DNA of 64,000 bases from Lepisosteus oculatus (taxonomy: Eukaryota; Chordata; Actinopteri; Semionotiformes; Lepisosteidae): NCBI RefSeq assembly GCF_040954835.1, contig NC_090697.1, positions 4,166,501 through 4,230,500 of the forward strand. Direction: 5' to 3'. The translations under genes and the position numbers were made by a program. The first letter of the stretch is position 1. Every line of letters begins with the position of its first letter. Of this stretch, positions 21,691-33,615 are shown one piece after another. Under the pieces are notes generated by a model. The model was not told where the DNA came from. It searched no databases and worked only from the letters and a program-made list of their open reading frames with translations.

Positions 21691-22129
21691 ACCTCCCTTA
21701 GTCTTCCTGAAATTGTCGGATTATGAGTGAATAAAAGCATCTTATTAAAAACACGTTTGTGTTTGTTTGGGAGCTATATTATGTATTTTTCATATGTAAG
21801 ATATAATGATGTGTTCCCGCTTACACATCGCACGACTTTAAAAGCTAGAAAAAGAGGTTTCGATTCACATTATCTGGCGAGCCTTGTTTTGTCAAAGGAC
21901 AGCACAAAAAACAGACAATACACAGGGGGGGAGGGCAAGCGAGAGAGAGAGTTTTTTACCCTCTGTCAAAAAAAACCAAATCACCCGGGGTAGAGACTCT
22001 GGGGGGATCATTGTGTGGTACAGAACAGAGCTCAGTCAATCCAAACAAGTTCATTAGTAAAGAGAGAAAAGTCAACAATTGATTTAAGGACGATCTGTCA
22101 AAGTGCAATGAAATAAAATACTGTTGTTG

Positions 22130-23060
22130 TTGCTGTTATTGTTGTTTTTATCCTGTAAGCATTTTGAGAAGCCACCTTTAAAGGTGATATATAAAAGTGC
22201 TGATTCTTATGGAATGTGTTCCGGCGGGGATTCAGAAAAACTGCAACGGACAGAAAAAGTCCCTTGCTTTTAACAGAGCGTTTCATAATTTCCAACTACG
22301 AAATTTATTTAAACTGTGACACTTATCATTCAACCAGAGCTCAAAATATCACAAGGATACTCTAGAGCACAGCAAAGACTGTATTAAAAGTATACTAGTG
22401 ACAAACTAGTATACTTTTGATTTTTTTTTCTGAACCGGGGAAAATCTGATCATGTTTTTCTATAACAATAATAAAAAAACATTATTTTACATATCACCTT
22501 TATGTGATATCACCTTAAGGACAGCACATACAAGGGTTAATTGCACAATGGACCACGCAAAGAAATTTAAAATAGTCTTCTTTAGGTGTGAGGGCAGGAG
22601 TGGATCGCAGAAGGCATAATCAGCAAATTAGGAAAACAAAGAACAGGACAGGTGAGACGTTTATCCAGAGAGCGAGTGATCAGAAATAGGAACAGCTGTT
22701 ACGCCCAGGTTTTACGCTCTCTCTCTGCTGAATGAATAAAAGCATTTTATTAAAAACGCGTTTGTCTGGGTATTTACTTTGTAATCTGTGGTTTACATCT
22801 ACTGTATTGCTTTGAGATGCCACTTTTAAAGGTGATATGTAAAAGAACGTTTTTTATTATTGTTATAGAGAAAAATGATCAGATTTTCCCTGGTTCAGAA
22901 AAAAGACGATTAAAATCTGTAATCTTTCCACTTGTATGTCATTGTAAAATACAAGAAGTTTCCGCTTTGTGTAAGGATGGTATCAAAAAGTAATCCAAGT
23001 GGTGAGAAAGCTGTGCTCCTCGAAGCGCTTTACAGGATAAAAACAATAACAACAATAGTG
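22130..23060. repeat. Fragments of LINE/SINE 3'-tail type repeats
   Basis: Short blocks resemble the tail TGTAAAGCGCTTTGA.AAGCCACCTTTAAAGG.G.TATATAAAA seen complete at 30540 and 43510. They occur near 22150, 22800 and, inverted, 23020. Tails of this kind end many fish L2/CR1-type LINEs and their SINEs. Confidence 0.5.
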
Positions 23061-24452
23061 TTAGGCTGGGCAAATGATTTTTTTATAGAAATACAAAATG
23101 AGATATAATGATGTGTTCCGGCTAAGACATTAACGAGTACAACCCTCCTCTCTGCGGGAGTGCTGGCTGTGACAAATTAAACCAGTTTCACAGGTATTTT
23201 CAAAGTAGAAGGGGGCGAGATTTCCAGCGAAAGACTCCCCCCTCCAAAACCAAGGAAGTACAGTACTTACTAGTTAAGAAAGCTAGGCTCCTCAATAAAA
23301 TCGCTTTAACATGCTAATGCGTTGGTGTAACAGTCCGGGCGTGGCAAGCTTCTAATGTCAACTCAACTCGATTGGAAGACAATGAACATATTCTAGCCCT
23401 AAATGAATTAATAGCAAACATGGTTTACATAAAAATACATTTTTCCAAGAAAGTTTATACTAATACGATCTATAGTTGAAATCTGAGCCTAAATATAAAA
23501 AAAAAGCATTTTCAGAGAGCAATTACGCTGTGTTTATGTAGAAAAAGTGATTAGGTTTATGAGCAATCTAATTACTTATTCGTTTAAAACGCTATATAAA
23601 ATAAAGTTTATTATTAATTTGCTAGACAGAGCAGTGAACATTATTATGATTATGATTATTATGAACATTATTATTATAAGATAAAGATAACGATCCTGAT
23701 CAGTTTAGAAATCTGTGTACGCTGTAAGGTTTTTACTTCTTAAACTTTTAAAATACACGTTTCGAATAGAAAGAAATCATCATCCTGGTACAGTATGTAT
23801 AGCAAACCAGCACGTCTTTTTTCTCCAATCAGAGGGGTTAGACGCTCGGTTAAAAGCAAAGAAGATTGTCTGTTATAGTGGACATAAAAACAAGAGTTCG
23901 CTGGCATTATATCCTAGAAGACACATACCGGCACCAGACTAGGAGAATGCCTGCAGCGTGAAAGAAAATGCCTGATGAACTAGGGATTGGACAGTTTCCA
24001 AATGCTTGTACAATCGATGGAAATGTTCAAATAAATTTGCAAAAGAAATAAACAAAATAATCATTTCTTTCTTTATCATATTGGCTAGTTAATGTCCTCT
24101 TTGCTAGTTAGTGGCTGTGTTTCTGCTTTGGGTAGCAACGGGTGACTGTTCTCAGGCGGAAGATGTAAACAGCTTAATTTTCGTGTTAAATAATTTTTTT
24201 TAATTAAAATTCATTCTATACAGCAATCGCATATTTGGATACCATTTCATAAAACTTTCATGCTTAAAATGTTCAGGGAGAAATGGAAGACTGGTGTGCA
24301 TTTTTTCTTTAAACTGCCAAGACCAGCCATACACAGTACAGTTTACGTACATACAGTAATGTTTATGTTCCTAAATTAACATCGTTTATGACCTTCAGAT
24401 ACGTTATGCTCCTCTTCTTTTTATGCTCAGCTACTAAAATTTTCCTTTTTTA

Positions 24453-24669
24453 TAAGTGGGTACACATCTACTTATGGGTAAATTTAAAAAAATCTTGTAT
24501 TTATTGGTACATTATTGTAGAAATTCTTCCTCCACTACTTTGGTGTGGATTTAACTTATGGCAATGGAACTCACTGATTCAGAAGAACCTCAGTCTGCAT
24601 ATTATTGTTTTCCATCTAACAACGCATCTTGTCATAAAGAAATTCGATCTACAGCAGCCTATGCTGCTT
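24453..24669 (+). pseudogene. TAAR leader and N-terminus captured in transposon DNA
   Basis: This 217-bp piece matches the region before and at the start of the receptor at 49727. It spans GTGGGTACACATCTACTTATGG, the ATGGCAATGGAAC start at about 24558, SEEPQSAYYCFPSNNASC and on to AAYAA before TM1. There the match stops abruptly. On both sides the sequence is the CAGATG-family body: CAGCTACTAAAATTT to the left, AAAATGTTTAGGGAGAAATGG to the right. The right flank restarts at a point already present before the left junction. The piece thus lies between two partly overlapping transposon segments. It has no membrane segments and cannot encode a receptor. Confidence 0.8.
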
Positions 24670-25057
24670 AAAATGTTTAGGGAGAAATGGAATACTGGTG
24701 TGTATTTTTTATTTAAAGTACCGAGACCAGCCATATACTGTATGTTTATGTTCCAAAATTAATATCGTTTATGGCCTTCACACGCATAACAGTATGCTCC
24801 TATTCTTTTTATGCTCAGGTACTAAGATTTCCCTTCAGTGGTAAAATTCCATATGAATATTCAATGCTAAAACAGCCACAGTAAAGACATTTACTGTAAA
24901 TCTTTCTATGACCGACCAACGGACCACGAGTGCCCCTGTCGGTCAACCAATCACATACCGCGGTATTTTGCGTCATCGCGTGTCACAGTGCATGACGCCG
25001 TAGCCAATTACCTCCGGTACGTGTCTGTACCACGCACTTTTAATGGCTGCATCTGTA

Positions 25058-26898
25058 CATATGTACACGTTACTGAAGCTAAAAGTTTAGCCTTTGTAAC
25101 TAATGTAACCACGTTACAGACTGTATATGCCTGGTATTGGTAGTTTAAAGAAAAAATACACACCAGTATTCCACTTTCTCCCTAAACATTTTAAGCATCA
25201 GAGTCTTACATGTGGTTATTTCGGAAACATTTGTACGTGCTCCTTCTGACCATGTTACTGTTTACTGTTACTGACCATATTAAGTTTAAGTGCCTATGGG
25301 CACTTTTCCTGTCCGTGGTCGGGGGGGGTGGACCGTCTTTCATTAGAAGGTTAGTCTGTTCTACTCTGAGAATGTAGAGGGGGTGGAAAGTGCCCACGGT
25401 CATTTAATTAGTATTAAAATTCCCACTAATTCCCTTGCGAAGTTACGGACATGGGAATATTCGTGCGTGGTCAAAAAAATGGCATAAAAACGACAAAGTG
25501 AAGGCTGTGAAAACATTCACAATGTACTTTATACACAAAGCAAGTGTTCTCACAACTCTAGGAGGTTTCGTGAAAATGCTACAGCCGTGCCAAAATCGTT
25601 TTTTTTTAATTCAAGGTGACTTTACCGCGGTTTTCATTTTCAGATTGTGAATCAAAAAAGGCATTTAATTAAACATGTGATTGTGATTTTAATCAATTAC
25701 TGTATTGATTGAAACACATTCTGTACAGATACAGTACAGTCACATTCTCCTGTCGTCCAGTGGTGTAAAACGAATTAGCAGGTGATTGAGATAACAATGC
25801 ACCGCCCACTGAGTGGAATGTTCTCATTTGTTCTCAAGTGTAAAAAGAGGTGATAATTCTTAATAATTCCGTGTCGCATTAACTAACCTCTTCAGTTTAT
25901 TCCGCCAGACATTACATGAATATAATTATATTGCTATTAATTTGTTTAGATACGCAATTCCATATTATATTCCCTGTTAATCAAATTCTAAAAGTATGCA
26001 TTTGTTAGATACAAGCAAATTCACAGAAATGGTTAAAAGACTATCACTTTTCACAAAGTATATAATCCTAATATGGTCAGAAGGACCACGTAAAAATGTT
26101 TCCCAAATAACAACATGTAAGACTTTGATGCTTATAATGTTAAGGGAGAAATGGAATACTGGTGTGTATTTTTTCTTTAAACTACTAAGACCAGCAATAT
26201 ACAGTACAGTTTACATACAGTAATATGTTTATGTTCCTAAATTAATATGTGAAAGGCACACCAGTATATCGGAGATTCTCAAGAATTACTTTGTATGATT
26301 GGAAAGGAATGTGTGATCGGATCAACTAAATGCTGTGGTGTTACTTTTTGTCAAGGAAAAAATAAACTCTTTTCGTTTACAAAAACGGTTACAAAGAATG
26401 TGGACCAGGGTAATACTTTGAGGTTACAGCTTGTCCAAGGTCATTCATTATTAATACTATTAGTAATATCTTCGGTAAAGACTTTGATGCATAAAATATT
26501 CCTGCATAATTAAAATATTCATGATAAATGTGGTAGGTTGTGTACTTTTGTCCAACAGAACAATCTTGCTTTTATAAAATATACCGCCTTTTTAATGTTT
26601 AATGATTAACATGCTGTAATACACTGTTTAAATTTAAAAGTCTAAAGAGTATATAACTTAAATTCTTAATTGAATAAAGATTGTCCCTCAGCAGTGATCG
26701 GGATTCGAAACCGACGTTTTCTGGTGACAGCTCAAATGCTGTACAGGAGAGGTTAACCTTTATTAGCTCCACCTGGCGGTTTTACAAGGTGATTCTGGAT
26801 ACTATTAACATAATCTAATTTGCATGATGCGGTATACTGCGACATGCCCACTGTGTTATACCGCAGCCTACCCCGCTTGTTTTGAATGGCTGCATCTG
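25058..26898 (-). mobile_element. CAGATG-family copy, left end missing
   Basis: The right end TTTGAATGGCTGCATCTG stops at 26898 before TA. The terminal region 26700-26880 contains the family blocks GACAGCTCAAATGCTGTACA, TTATTAGCTCCACC and GCGGTATACTGCG. Upstream parts match other copies in both orientations (25130-25200 against 62400-62480; 26100-26250 against 6880-6990), so the piece is rearranged. Confidence 0.5.
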
Positions 26899-27106
26899 TA
26901 CATTGTATTGTAGAAGGGACACCCAAGAAAATTTACTTTATTTTCATACTTTATTTACTACAGATTTTGTAGAAACAATTTAAGTTGCCTTCACTCTGCA
27001 AGCAAAGATTGCTGACCAGCAAATTATCTCCATACCAATCAATTTTACAACACATTGGTTACTGCAGCATGATGGGTTACTGTGGTTTAAACAGTTCTAG
27101 TAGGTA

Positions 27107-27222
27107 CCCGCGTCAGCATGCGTAGGCTGCAAAGGAACAAGTAAAGGTTTATTCCATGCTGAAAAGAAAAGAAAGGAAACACAACATTTTGGGTGTGGAG
27201 CCTACTTCAGGTGTGAGACTAA
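27107..27222 (-). repeat. Penelope-like tail, reverse orientation
   Basis: Contains CGCGTCAGCATGCGTAGGC, GGAACAAGTAAAGG, TTTATTCCATGCTG and GGAGCCTACTTCAGGTGTG. This is the reverse complement of the tail seen at 19681-19914, with more substitutions. Confidence 0.6.
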
Positions 27223-27400
27223 ACCTACTTTGACTCTAAATTGAGATTGCATGCTAAAAAGTGAAAGAAAGAAGAATAGTGAAATAATGAACCATTACTC
27301 CACAAATGAACAATTTGGAATGTATTTTAATCATGAATAATTGGCATTAATAAGTTTAAAGTAATATAACAAGTGTTAAATTTTATTCTGAATGTAAAAT

Positions 27401-28456
27401 TTAATGATTTCCTGGAAACAAAGTAATAAGTGTGGTTGCTGGATCACATATCCTAAATGTTAATATTTCTTTTGCAGATTGCTGAAACCAGGGGTAAAAG
27501 AAGGCATACAAAATGGGATTCAGAGCAGAGTTAAAATTAACTAGAAAAAACAGAGAATTCATTACTATAGATGACGAAGAAAAATTTATGTTTCCGACAA
27601 CCAGGCTGAAAAGATAATATGGTATCCAACACAGAAGGTATACACCCATTATAATTCCTAAAGTTTTGGCTGCTTTTCTTTCCGATCTTTTAGAAATTTT
27701 ACTATTGCTTCCATCTCTACAATAATGTTGTCCAGTAACTGAACTGATCACTTGTGCGTGCCTTTTGGCAACAATAAATATTTTTATATACAAAACTATC
27801 ATAACAGAGCAAGGTAAAATAAAACTGATCAACATGTCAATTATGACCCAAGGTACACTCATTTCAAATAAACAATCTCCAAGACAGGTATTTAGGTTTT
27901 CAGACCTTTTAAAATTCATACCAAACACTATAGCCACATAAAATATAGAGAAGGACCAACTGAATATTATAGATATGCACACGATACTAACTGTTATTTT
28001 ACTAGAATACCGTAATGGGTGACACACGGCAAAATATCGATCAATACTTATAAATACAACATTGCTAAGAGAAACAACTGTAAGAATGCAAAGAACTGAG
28101 TAAAAAATAATACAAAACGTTCTCCCAAAATACCAACAAGTTTCTATATATCTAACCATTACGAATGGCATCACAAAAAGCCCGATTAGAAAGTCTGCCA
28201 CAGCCAGAGAGAGCAGGAGGAGGTTAGTTGGTGTGTGGAGCTGCTTGAAGTGAGAGATAGAAATAATCACCATCAGGTTTCCAAACACTGTCAGCATCAC
28301 CACTGATATAAAGAAAACATACAGGATTACATAAACAACTGTTGATCGGGTTTCTTTTGGGCAAGATGTATTGTCAGATGAAAAACAATACTGTACTATT
28401 TGACGTTCTCCTATTTCATTTAATTCCATTACCAGAGAATAAATGAAAATGTCCAT
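27401..28456 (-). CDS. Trace amine-associated receptor, Asp5.42-only, minus subfamily
   Basis: TAAR-family GPCR, 351 residues from the first ATG. Met10 (28429) is the more likely start, because the copy-B paralogue has ACG in place of the first ATG and begins at that Met. Landmarks from the first Met: NTS glycosylation site at 29-31, Asn1.50 (60), Asp2.50 (88), Cys3.25 (115), DRY at 139-141, CWIP in TM6 and the TM7 fingerprint NSALNPILYAFFYPWF. Position 3.32 is Leu (L122), so there is no classical amine Asp. Position 5.42 is Asp (D207, Pro5.50 at 215). This fits non-classical amine recognition through TM5. It differs from the 40434 paralogue at 16 of 342 aligned residues by my count, with six differences in the first 22. 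Its closest genomic partner is the broken plus receptor 7.3 kb away. Confidence 0.95.
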   Translation of the reverse strand: MDIFIYSLVMELNEIGERQIVQYCFSSDNTSCPKETRSTVVYVILYVFFISVVMLTVFGNLMVIISISHFKQLHTPTNLLLLSLAVADFLIGLFVMPFVMVRYIETCWYFGRTFCIIFYSVLCILTVVSLSNVVFISIDRYFAVCHPLRYSSKITVSIVCISIIFSWSFSIFYVAIVFGMNFKRSENLNTCLGDCLFEMSVPWVIIDMLISFILPCSVMIVLYIKIFIVAKRHAQVISSVTGQHYCRDGSNSKISKRSERKAAKTLGIIMGVYLLCWIPYYLFSLVVGNINFSSSSIVMNSLFFLVNFNSALNPILYAFFYPWFQQSAKEILTFRICDPATTLITLFPGNH

Positions 28457-28538
28457 TCAAAAAATGCCAGCAAGGAATTCAGCATCCTTCCTTCTCTTCT
28501 GCCACAAAATAGTCTTACTGGTCTTTGCTGCTGCTCAG

Positions 28539-28640
28539 TTTATAAACAATTTCTAGTAGCTCCTCCTGCTTATGCTGTGTGAGTCTGTTTATGTGTGGGG
28601 AGGAGTTGCTGATGCTTGGAAGAGCCTAGAGATCTAAATA
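28539..28640 (-). promoter_or_regulatory. Putative TAAR promoter cassette (receptor at 27401)
   Basis: Read on the minus strand: TCTCTAGGCTCTTCC, then GCATCAGCAACTCCTCC, then AGCAGGAGGAGCTACT, then a TATA-like GTTTATAAAC at 28539-28548, about 85-110 bp before the likely start codons. The order and sequence recur upstream of the receptors ending at 41462 and 60225. Confidence 0.65.
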
Positions 28641-29290
28641 GAGCAACACTGTCCTGCTATTAGATATTATGTTGAGGTTAGTGACTACTGTATATACCCA
28701 TTACTAAAACTTCAATGTTAAAATTACCTGAATTTGAAAAAAATAATAATTTGAAAGTGCATAAATTGGTTACTGTTACTTTACCTTCAAAACTCTATTA
28801 CAATAAAAAACTAAAAACCAATGAATGTGTACTATAAATGTTACATAGAAAATACCACTTGTACACAGTACAATGCATTTGCTTTTAATTAGGGATTCAC
28901 AAAGTTGATACTTCACAATTTTTGTTTATTACTCAGCTAACAGGGTAAAAAGTTGTTTTAAATTAAATTAATCAATACATTAAATTAATAATACTAAATT
29001 AATACATTTAGTTTTGATATAGTTGACTTAAGGGAAGAGAGTCATACTATGCAATTGAAATTTTCAGCACCCCTCAATAAAATAAGGCAGAAGGTTTGGC
29101 AGAGGTGTGTTGGAATGATGCTGGAAGAAATGTCTGATAATCTGTATTTGTATGCGTCTAAGTAATGATTGCTTGCTCATTATTTAAGCAATGAGTCAGT
29201 ATATTGCCCTTTTCCAAATCATTGTGTCAAATACCAGTAGGGCTTATTTGGACCTTGTGTGGGGCTTTAGTGAAAGGTCGAGAGAGAGAG
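28641..29290. other. Upstream flank conserved in three receptor blocks
   Basis: No gene. The stretch with GTTGACTTAAGG.AAGAGAGTCATACTATG and GCAATGAGTCAGTATATTGCCC recurs at about 42055-42245 and 60538-60760. It therefore belongs to the ancestral block of the minus-strand receptors and could hold distal regulatory DNA. Confidence 0.45.
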
Positions 29291-29294
29291 AGAG

Positions 29295-29530
29295 TTACCG
29301 AAGTCCGAATCGTAAGGCAGTATTGTGGTCAAGAAGGAGGACAGAGGTCCGTAATCCAAAGAGCAGAGTTCGAAAGCCAAATTTGATCCGTGAGGCAGGT
29401 CCATAGTTGGCGGGGGGGCATAATCCGTTAACCAAGAGTCGGGAGGGATTTCTAAGTCCAATTCATAAGGCAGGTCCGTAGTCGGTGAGAAGGCAGAATC
29501 CGTCATCCAAGAGGTAGCGAGACAAACAGG
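29295..29530. repeat. Degenerate short tandem repeat
   Basis: Imperfect units of roughly 45-60 bp contain GGTCCGTAATCC, GAGGCAGGTCCATAG and CAATTCATAAGGCAGG. The equivalent stretch in copy B is 42330-42555. Frames read across both strands but have no recognisable protein motif. Confidence 0.5.
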
Positions 29531-29735
29531 CGGTGAAAGGTGAACTCAGAACTCAATAGTGAGCATGGAGAGGTGAGGTAAAAAGGTTTAAGTAAAACAA
29601 AAGGGGAAAAGTGGTTGGATAATAGGTTAATTGCAGTGAAGAGAGCGTGTTGGAATGTGGGGTGAGAGCCAGAAGTCAGAGGTCAGAGGTCAGAAGCCAG
29701 GAGAGAGGACAGATGACATTGGTAGTGGACACCTA

Positions 29736-31620
29736 CAGATGCAGCCATTCAAAATGCATAGTAAAACCCGCTATCATGCAAAATTATCTGCATTTTAGTG
29801 TGTTATACCACAGTACGTGACTGGTTGGCCACAATTAGCAACAGGAGGCACTCGTGGTGCATTGGTTGTTAGTGAAACAATTGCTTCTTTTAATCTCTTT
29901 ACTGTGCATGTTTATATCTGCTTAATATTGAATATTTATACAGTATGGACGTTTACAACTAAAGGGAAATTTTAGTAGCTGAACATAAAAAAAGAGAAGG
30001 ATAACGCGTCTGAACATCATAAACGATATTAATTTAGGAACATAAACATTTTATGTAAGCTGTATATGGCTGGTATTGGTAGTTTAAATAAAAAATACAC
30101 AACAGTATTCCACTTTCTTCCTTAACATTTTTAAGCATCAAAGTCTTTCTTTCAGTTACAGACTGTAGTTATTTTGGAAAAGTTTTTATCTGCTCCTTCT
30201 GACTATATTAAGTTTATATACTTCATATAAAGTTATAATGTTTTAAACTTTTCTATGAATACTTGTGCTTGTTATCACAGTAAAAAATGCATAGTTTTTT
30301 TAATTTGATTAATATTAATAGGGAATATAAGATGGAATCACGTGTCTAAAGAAATTAATAACAATATAATGATATTCATATACAGTAGCTCAAATTATTA
30401 CAGTAGTACACATTACAGCAGTACACTTTCTTTGTAAACATCAGCATCAATCAATTGCACCTGCGATTACTTGGAAACGTTTTGCCTGCCCTTTTAAGCT
30501 ACAGCTTAAGCTTTTAAGTGGTATGTTATTCATGGTATGTTATTCATCCTGTAAAGCGCTTTGATAAGCCACCTTTAAAGGCGCTATATAAAATAAAGTT
30601 TATTTAAATTATTATTATTATTATGTTGGTGTAATGGGTTAGATGTGTGACTTGCATGCTGAAGGTCAGGGGTTTGAACCCAGCTCTCACCATGAATTCT
30701 CCTTTAACAAATAAACATTTTATATTTGTTTATTTGTTAAAGGAGAACTCATGGCGAGTTCATTTTTATTTTGTAAAACTAAAATAGTAAATATTATCGA
30801 CACTATATTGAAGTTTTTGGTATTTCTAAATTTCACAATATGTTCAAAGTTAAGTGATGTATTAATAACAATTAACAATTTCAAACTGCTTGTATTTTAA
30901 AATGGGATTTTGTTTGGGGTAATTTGTCACAAACTTCAATTTACTAAACACAGATTTTTTAGACAGGGTGTTCCAGACCTCTGTTTAATTACTGTGGTAA
31001 AGTTAGTTTCAAGTTCCAAAATGATTTTAGCACACAAGTAGCATTTTCACAAAACGAGTTACGAAAACACTTGCTTTGTGTATACAGTATATTGTTCATT
31101 GCGAATGTTGTCACACCCTTCACTTTGTTGTTTTTACACAATTTTTTGACCACACACAAATATTCTTATGTCCATATCTTTACAAGGGAAAACACATAAA
31201 GCTTTTAAACCAAAACGTATTTTAAAGACTGCGACTTGTGAAACTTTTCACAACCTCTACATAAAACTATCAGTGAGCTAATTCTCTTTTTGTAAACCTC
31301 AGGTTTTTCATCGATGCATAATTAGGTACTAACTGGAAAACTGCGGGACCGCTGTGTACATACGTTCACAATGCGAGAAATACTGCTCAATACAGGTTCG
31401 TGCGAACAACCTGTATATGACCATAGCAACGCAGAACAGCACCAAAACAAACTCAAAGTAGTCTCCAGTTATCTAGCCTGTAAGCAGGAGATAAAGCTTT
31501 GCTCTATTTCTGAAACCCTTTCTTTATGTCCTGTTTTAATTCAGGTAAGGGTCAACTATATACACAATACTGCTGACAGCAGGAAAATTTATTTTCTTTT
31601 CTCAACAGCTTTTTAAAAAA
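29736..31620 (+). mobile_element. CAGATG-family element, right end not found
   Basis: Starts with CAGATGCAGCCATTCAAAAT after TA. The body matches 36700-38150, partly in inverted orientation, and 55440-55680. It includes the LINE/SINE-type tail at about 30540-30600, and a tRNA-like stretch at about 30624-30695 before a block with TAAAACTAAAATAG. The same insertion is present at 42768 in copy B, so it predates the duplication. Confidence 0.6.
30624..30695 (+). repeat. tRNA-like module inside the CAGATG family
   Basis: GTTGGTGTAATGGGTTAG resembles an A box and GGGGTTTGAACCC a B box, spaced about as in a tRNA, with a trailing CACCA. The T-arm pairs only partly, so this is not a functional tRNA gene. 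Related stretches lie at 37305-37380, 43640-43710 and 53283-53365, each followed by the same AAAACTAAAATAG block. Confidence 0.45.
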
Positions 31621-31639
31621 CAGCACCCATGATGTTCAA

Positions 31640-32560
31640 ACCGATTTTATTACACAGAAGACTGACACAGCTTTGTGAATCTCTTTTTCTCATGCTTTTA
31701 TTTAATGTGGCACTATGCACTGGGATAGGGGGATGCTGTTCACGAGCCAATAGCATTTAAACCACAGTACCCACAATGCTGCAACTACGTGTTTTACACT
31801 ATAGGCAGGTCCTTTGACCTTTTCCAGCTTTGCTTTGGGATATGAAACTTTTCTTTATTTATTTTTTTTAGATAGCACTTCAGGTAATGCACTGGAATAG
31901 GGGGGTACAGTTCACAAGTCAATAGCTTTTCAAGCACAACATTTACAATGCTGTAACCAAGTGTTTTGCACACCTGGCAGGCCCCCTCACCTTTTACAAC
32001 CTTGCTTTGGGTTATGAACCTTTTCTTTATTTTGGGGGGATTTTTTCAATACGGCACCATTAGACAGACAGTACATGGGGATGGGGGGTGCTGTTCATGA
32101 ATCAATAGCTTTTTAAGTACAATATTCACAATGCTGAAACTAAGTGCTTTACACACTAAGCAGGCCCTCTTTCAGAGTTATGCTTTTGAATGTGAATCTC
32201 CTTCGTAAGGTTTTATTATTTCTGGAAGATAGCACCATTGGACAGGCAATACAGTAGGATAAGGGGTAGCTGTTCATGACTAAATAGCTTTTAAACCACA
32301 ACACTCACAAAGCTGCAACCAACTGTTTTACATTTAAGACAGGCCCCCTGATCTTTCACAACCTTGTGTTGGTTTGTGAATCTTTTCTGCAATGTTTTAT
32401 AATTTTTGGAATATAGCACCATTAGACAGGCAATACACTGGGAAGTGGGGTGCTCTTCACGAGTCAATAGATTTCTAACCACAACACACATGATGCTGTA
32501 GCCAAGTGTTTTACACACTAGCAATATTAAACTAGCATTTTTTGTGTATAGAACTGTTTT
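31640..32560. repeat. Degenerate 165-184-bp tandem repeat, five units
   Basis: Units begin near 31709, 31874, 32053, 32231 and 32415. Each has a GGCACCATTAGACAGGCA-type start, then GGGATGGGGG, GCTGTTCACGAGTCAATAGC, ACAATGCTG and GTGTTTTACACAC. In copy B the array (44670-46735) has lost its last unit and is split by an LTR. No coding function is evident. Confidence 0.7.
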
Positions 32561-32854
32561 GTTCGCAAAAAAAGGGAAAATTGTCATGTTGTGGAAGTTT
32601 GTGTGTTTTCTTTTATTTGTAGGAGAGAGAGGTTAAAGAGAAAAAAGTTTTGGTGCAATAAAATGCAATATTTCATTAATTTCATTTGTTGTTTTTTTAT
32701 TTATACATAATAAAAATGTTATCACAGATAACCTTTTAACAGAGTCACAGGGAAAGTGTATTGTCACAGAGAAAGGAGACTCAGGGACTTCTTCTAAATT
32801 CTCTCTATTCATTGAAGGTTTCATTTCACACCTCCCTACACCTATTCTGACTTC

Positions 32855-32995
32855 AAACCTCTTGATTGGCCTCTCTGTCCCCTGCACCCGCCTCTCGCTC
32901 CTCCTCCCTCTCTCTCTCTCTCTCTCCATTTCCCGCTTTACTTACTACCCTGTCTTTCTCACAACTAAAGAAGGCTCCACGGTAGAAACTTTTTT
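32855..32995 (+). repeat. Penelope-like tail fragment
   Basis: CCTCTTGATTGGCCTCTCT, CCCCTGCACCCGCCTCTC, TTACTACCCTGTCTTTCTC and AAGAAGGCTCCACGG follow the same order as the right arm at 19681-19830. The equivalent stretch in copy B is about 46817-46965. Confidence 0.6.
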
Positions 32996-33242
32996 CGGCA
33001 TACTTGTTAACGTTATGATTACTTTGACTATAGGATCTGAACCCCCTACATCTGAGCAAACACCCCCATTTGCTTTGAAGCTAGAAATGTAGAATCTGCA
33101 AGTATTACACACATTATATAAAGAAAAACTTTCTTGTCTCCTATAGCTGTAATATACACATACACTATTTGATATTTTTATTATTACAGCAGAATAAATA
33201 TTCAAACATTATTAATAATAAAAGAATATCATGAATGTACAT

Positions 33243-33615
33243 TGTGACAGTGGAACACACCTCCCACTGCACTCCCTACTCCGCGGCGCATGGGAATGCG
33301 CAGCTACCACACCTGAGGCTAATCAAGGCTGCGCTTTAAGATCCCCAAGGCCCCGCAGATGGCATTCAGTTTAGGACCAAATGTGTTCCCCTCATCGGCA
33401 ACACAAACAATTACTCCTAGCTAAGAGTTCGTGGAAGGTGTTCAAAGCTTGGAACTGGAGAATTTCTTCTCTTTCATATTTGATCCTCTCTTATACCAGA
33501 AAACGATCGCCTTTCCAGATGAATACACACTGACACACCGCTCACTCCCTGACCCAGCATAAGAAGCACTCTGCCAGTGTTCAGGAAGTACCTTTTTGAA
33601 CCTGACACTATTACA
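33243..33615. mobile_element. Short solo LTR-like element, 373 bp
   Basis: Begins TGTGACAGTGG and ends CACTATTACA, with the 4-bp direct repeat ACAT on each side (33239-33242 and 33616-33619). The copy at 47209-47581 has the same flanks, so insertion predates the duplication. With no internal genes, an LTR is the simplest reading; another short TG...CA element is possible. Confidence 0.5.

Larger units (their letters stand above)
18950..25055 (-). mobile_element. Large CAGATG-family element, heavily nested, left end lost
   Basis: The right end at 25055 reads AATGGCTGCATCTG followed by TA. The left part near 18950-19080 has the family's CCGCGAGT/GTATCCGGAATT and AGCTAATAAAGCTCAA sequences but no intact terminus. 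Internal blocks match the 2595-7267 copy in the same orientation, for example 23940-24200 against 6550-6800 and 21420-21520 against 4815-4920. Nested inside are an inverted Penelope-like tail, a solo LTR, a reverse-transcriptase piece and a TAAR 5' piece. It may be more than one copy joined together. Confidence 0.5.

Noticed and set aside
29191-29506. Frames on both strands near the GA run
   Set aside because: They arise from a short tandem repeat, and the same frames shift in copy B.
30624-30695. Possible functional tRNA gene
   Set aside because: The T-arm pairs poorly and the stretch recurs in diverged form within a transposon family.
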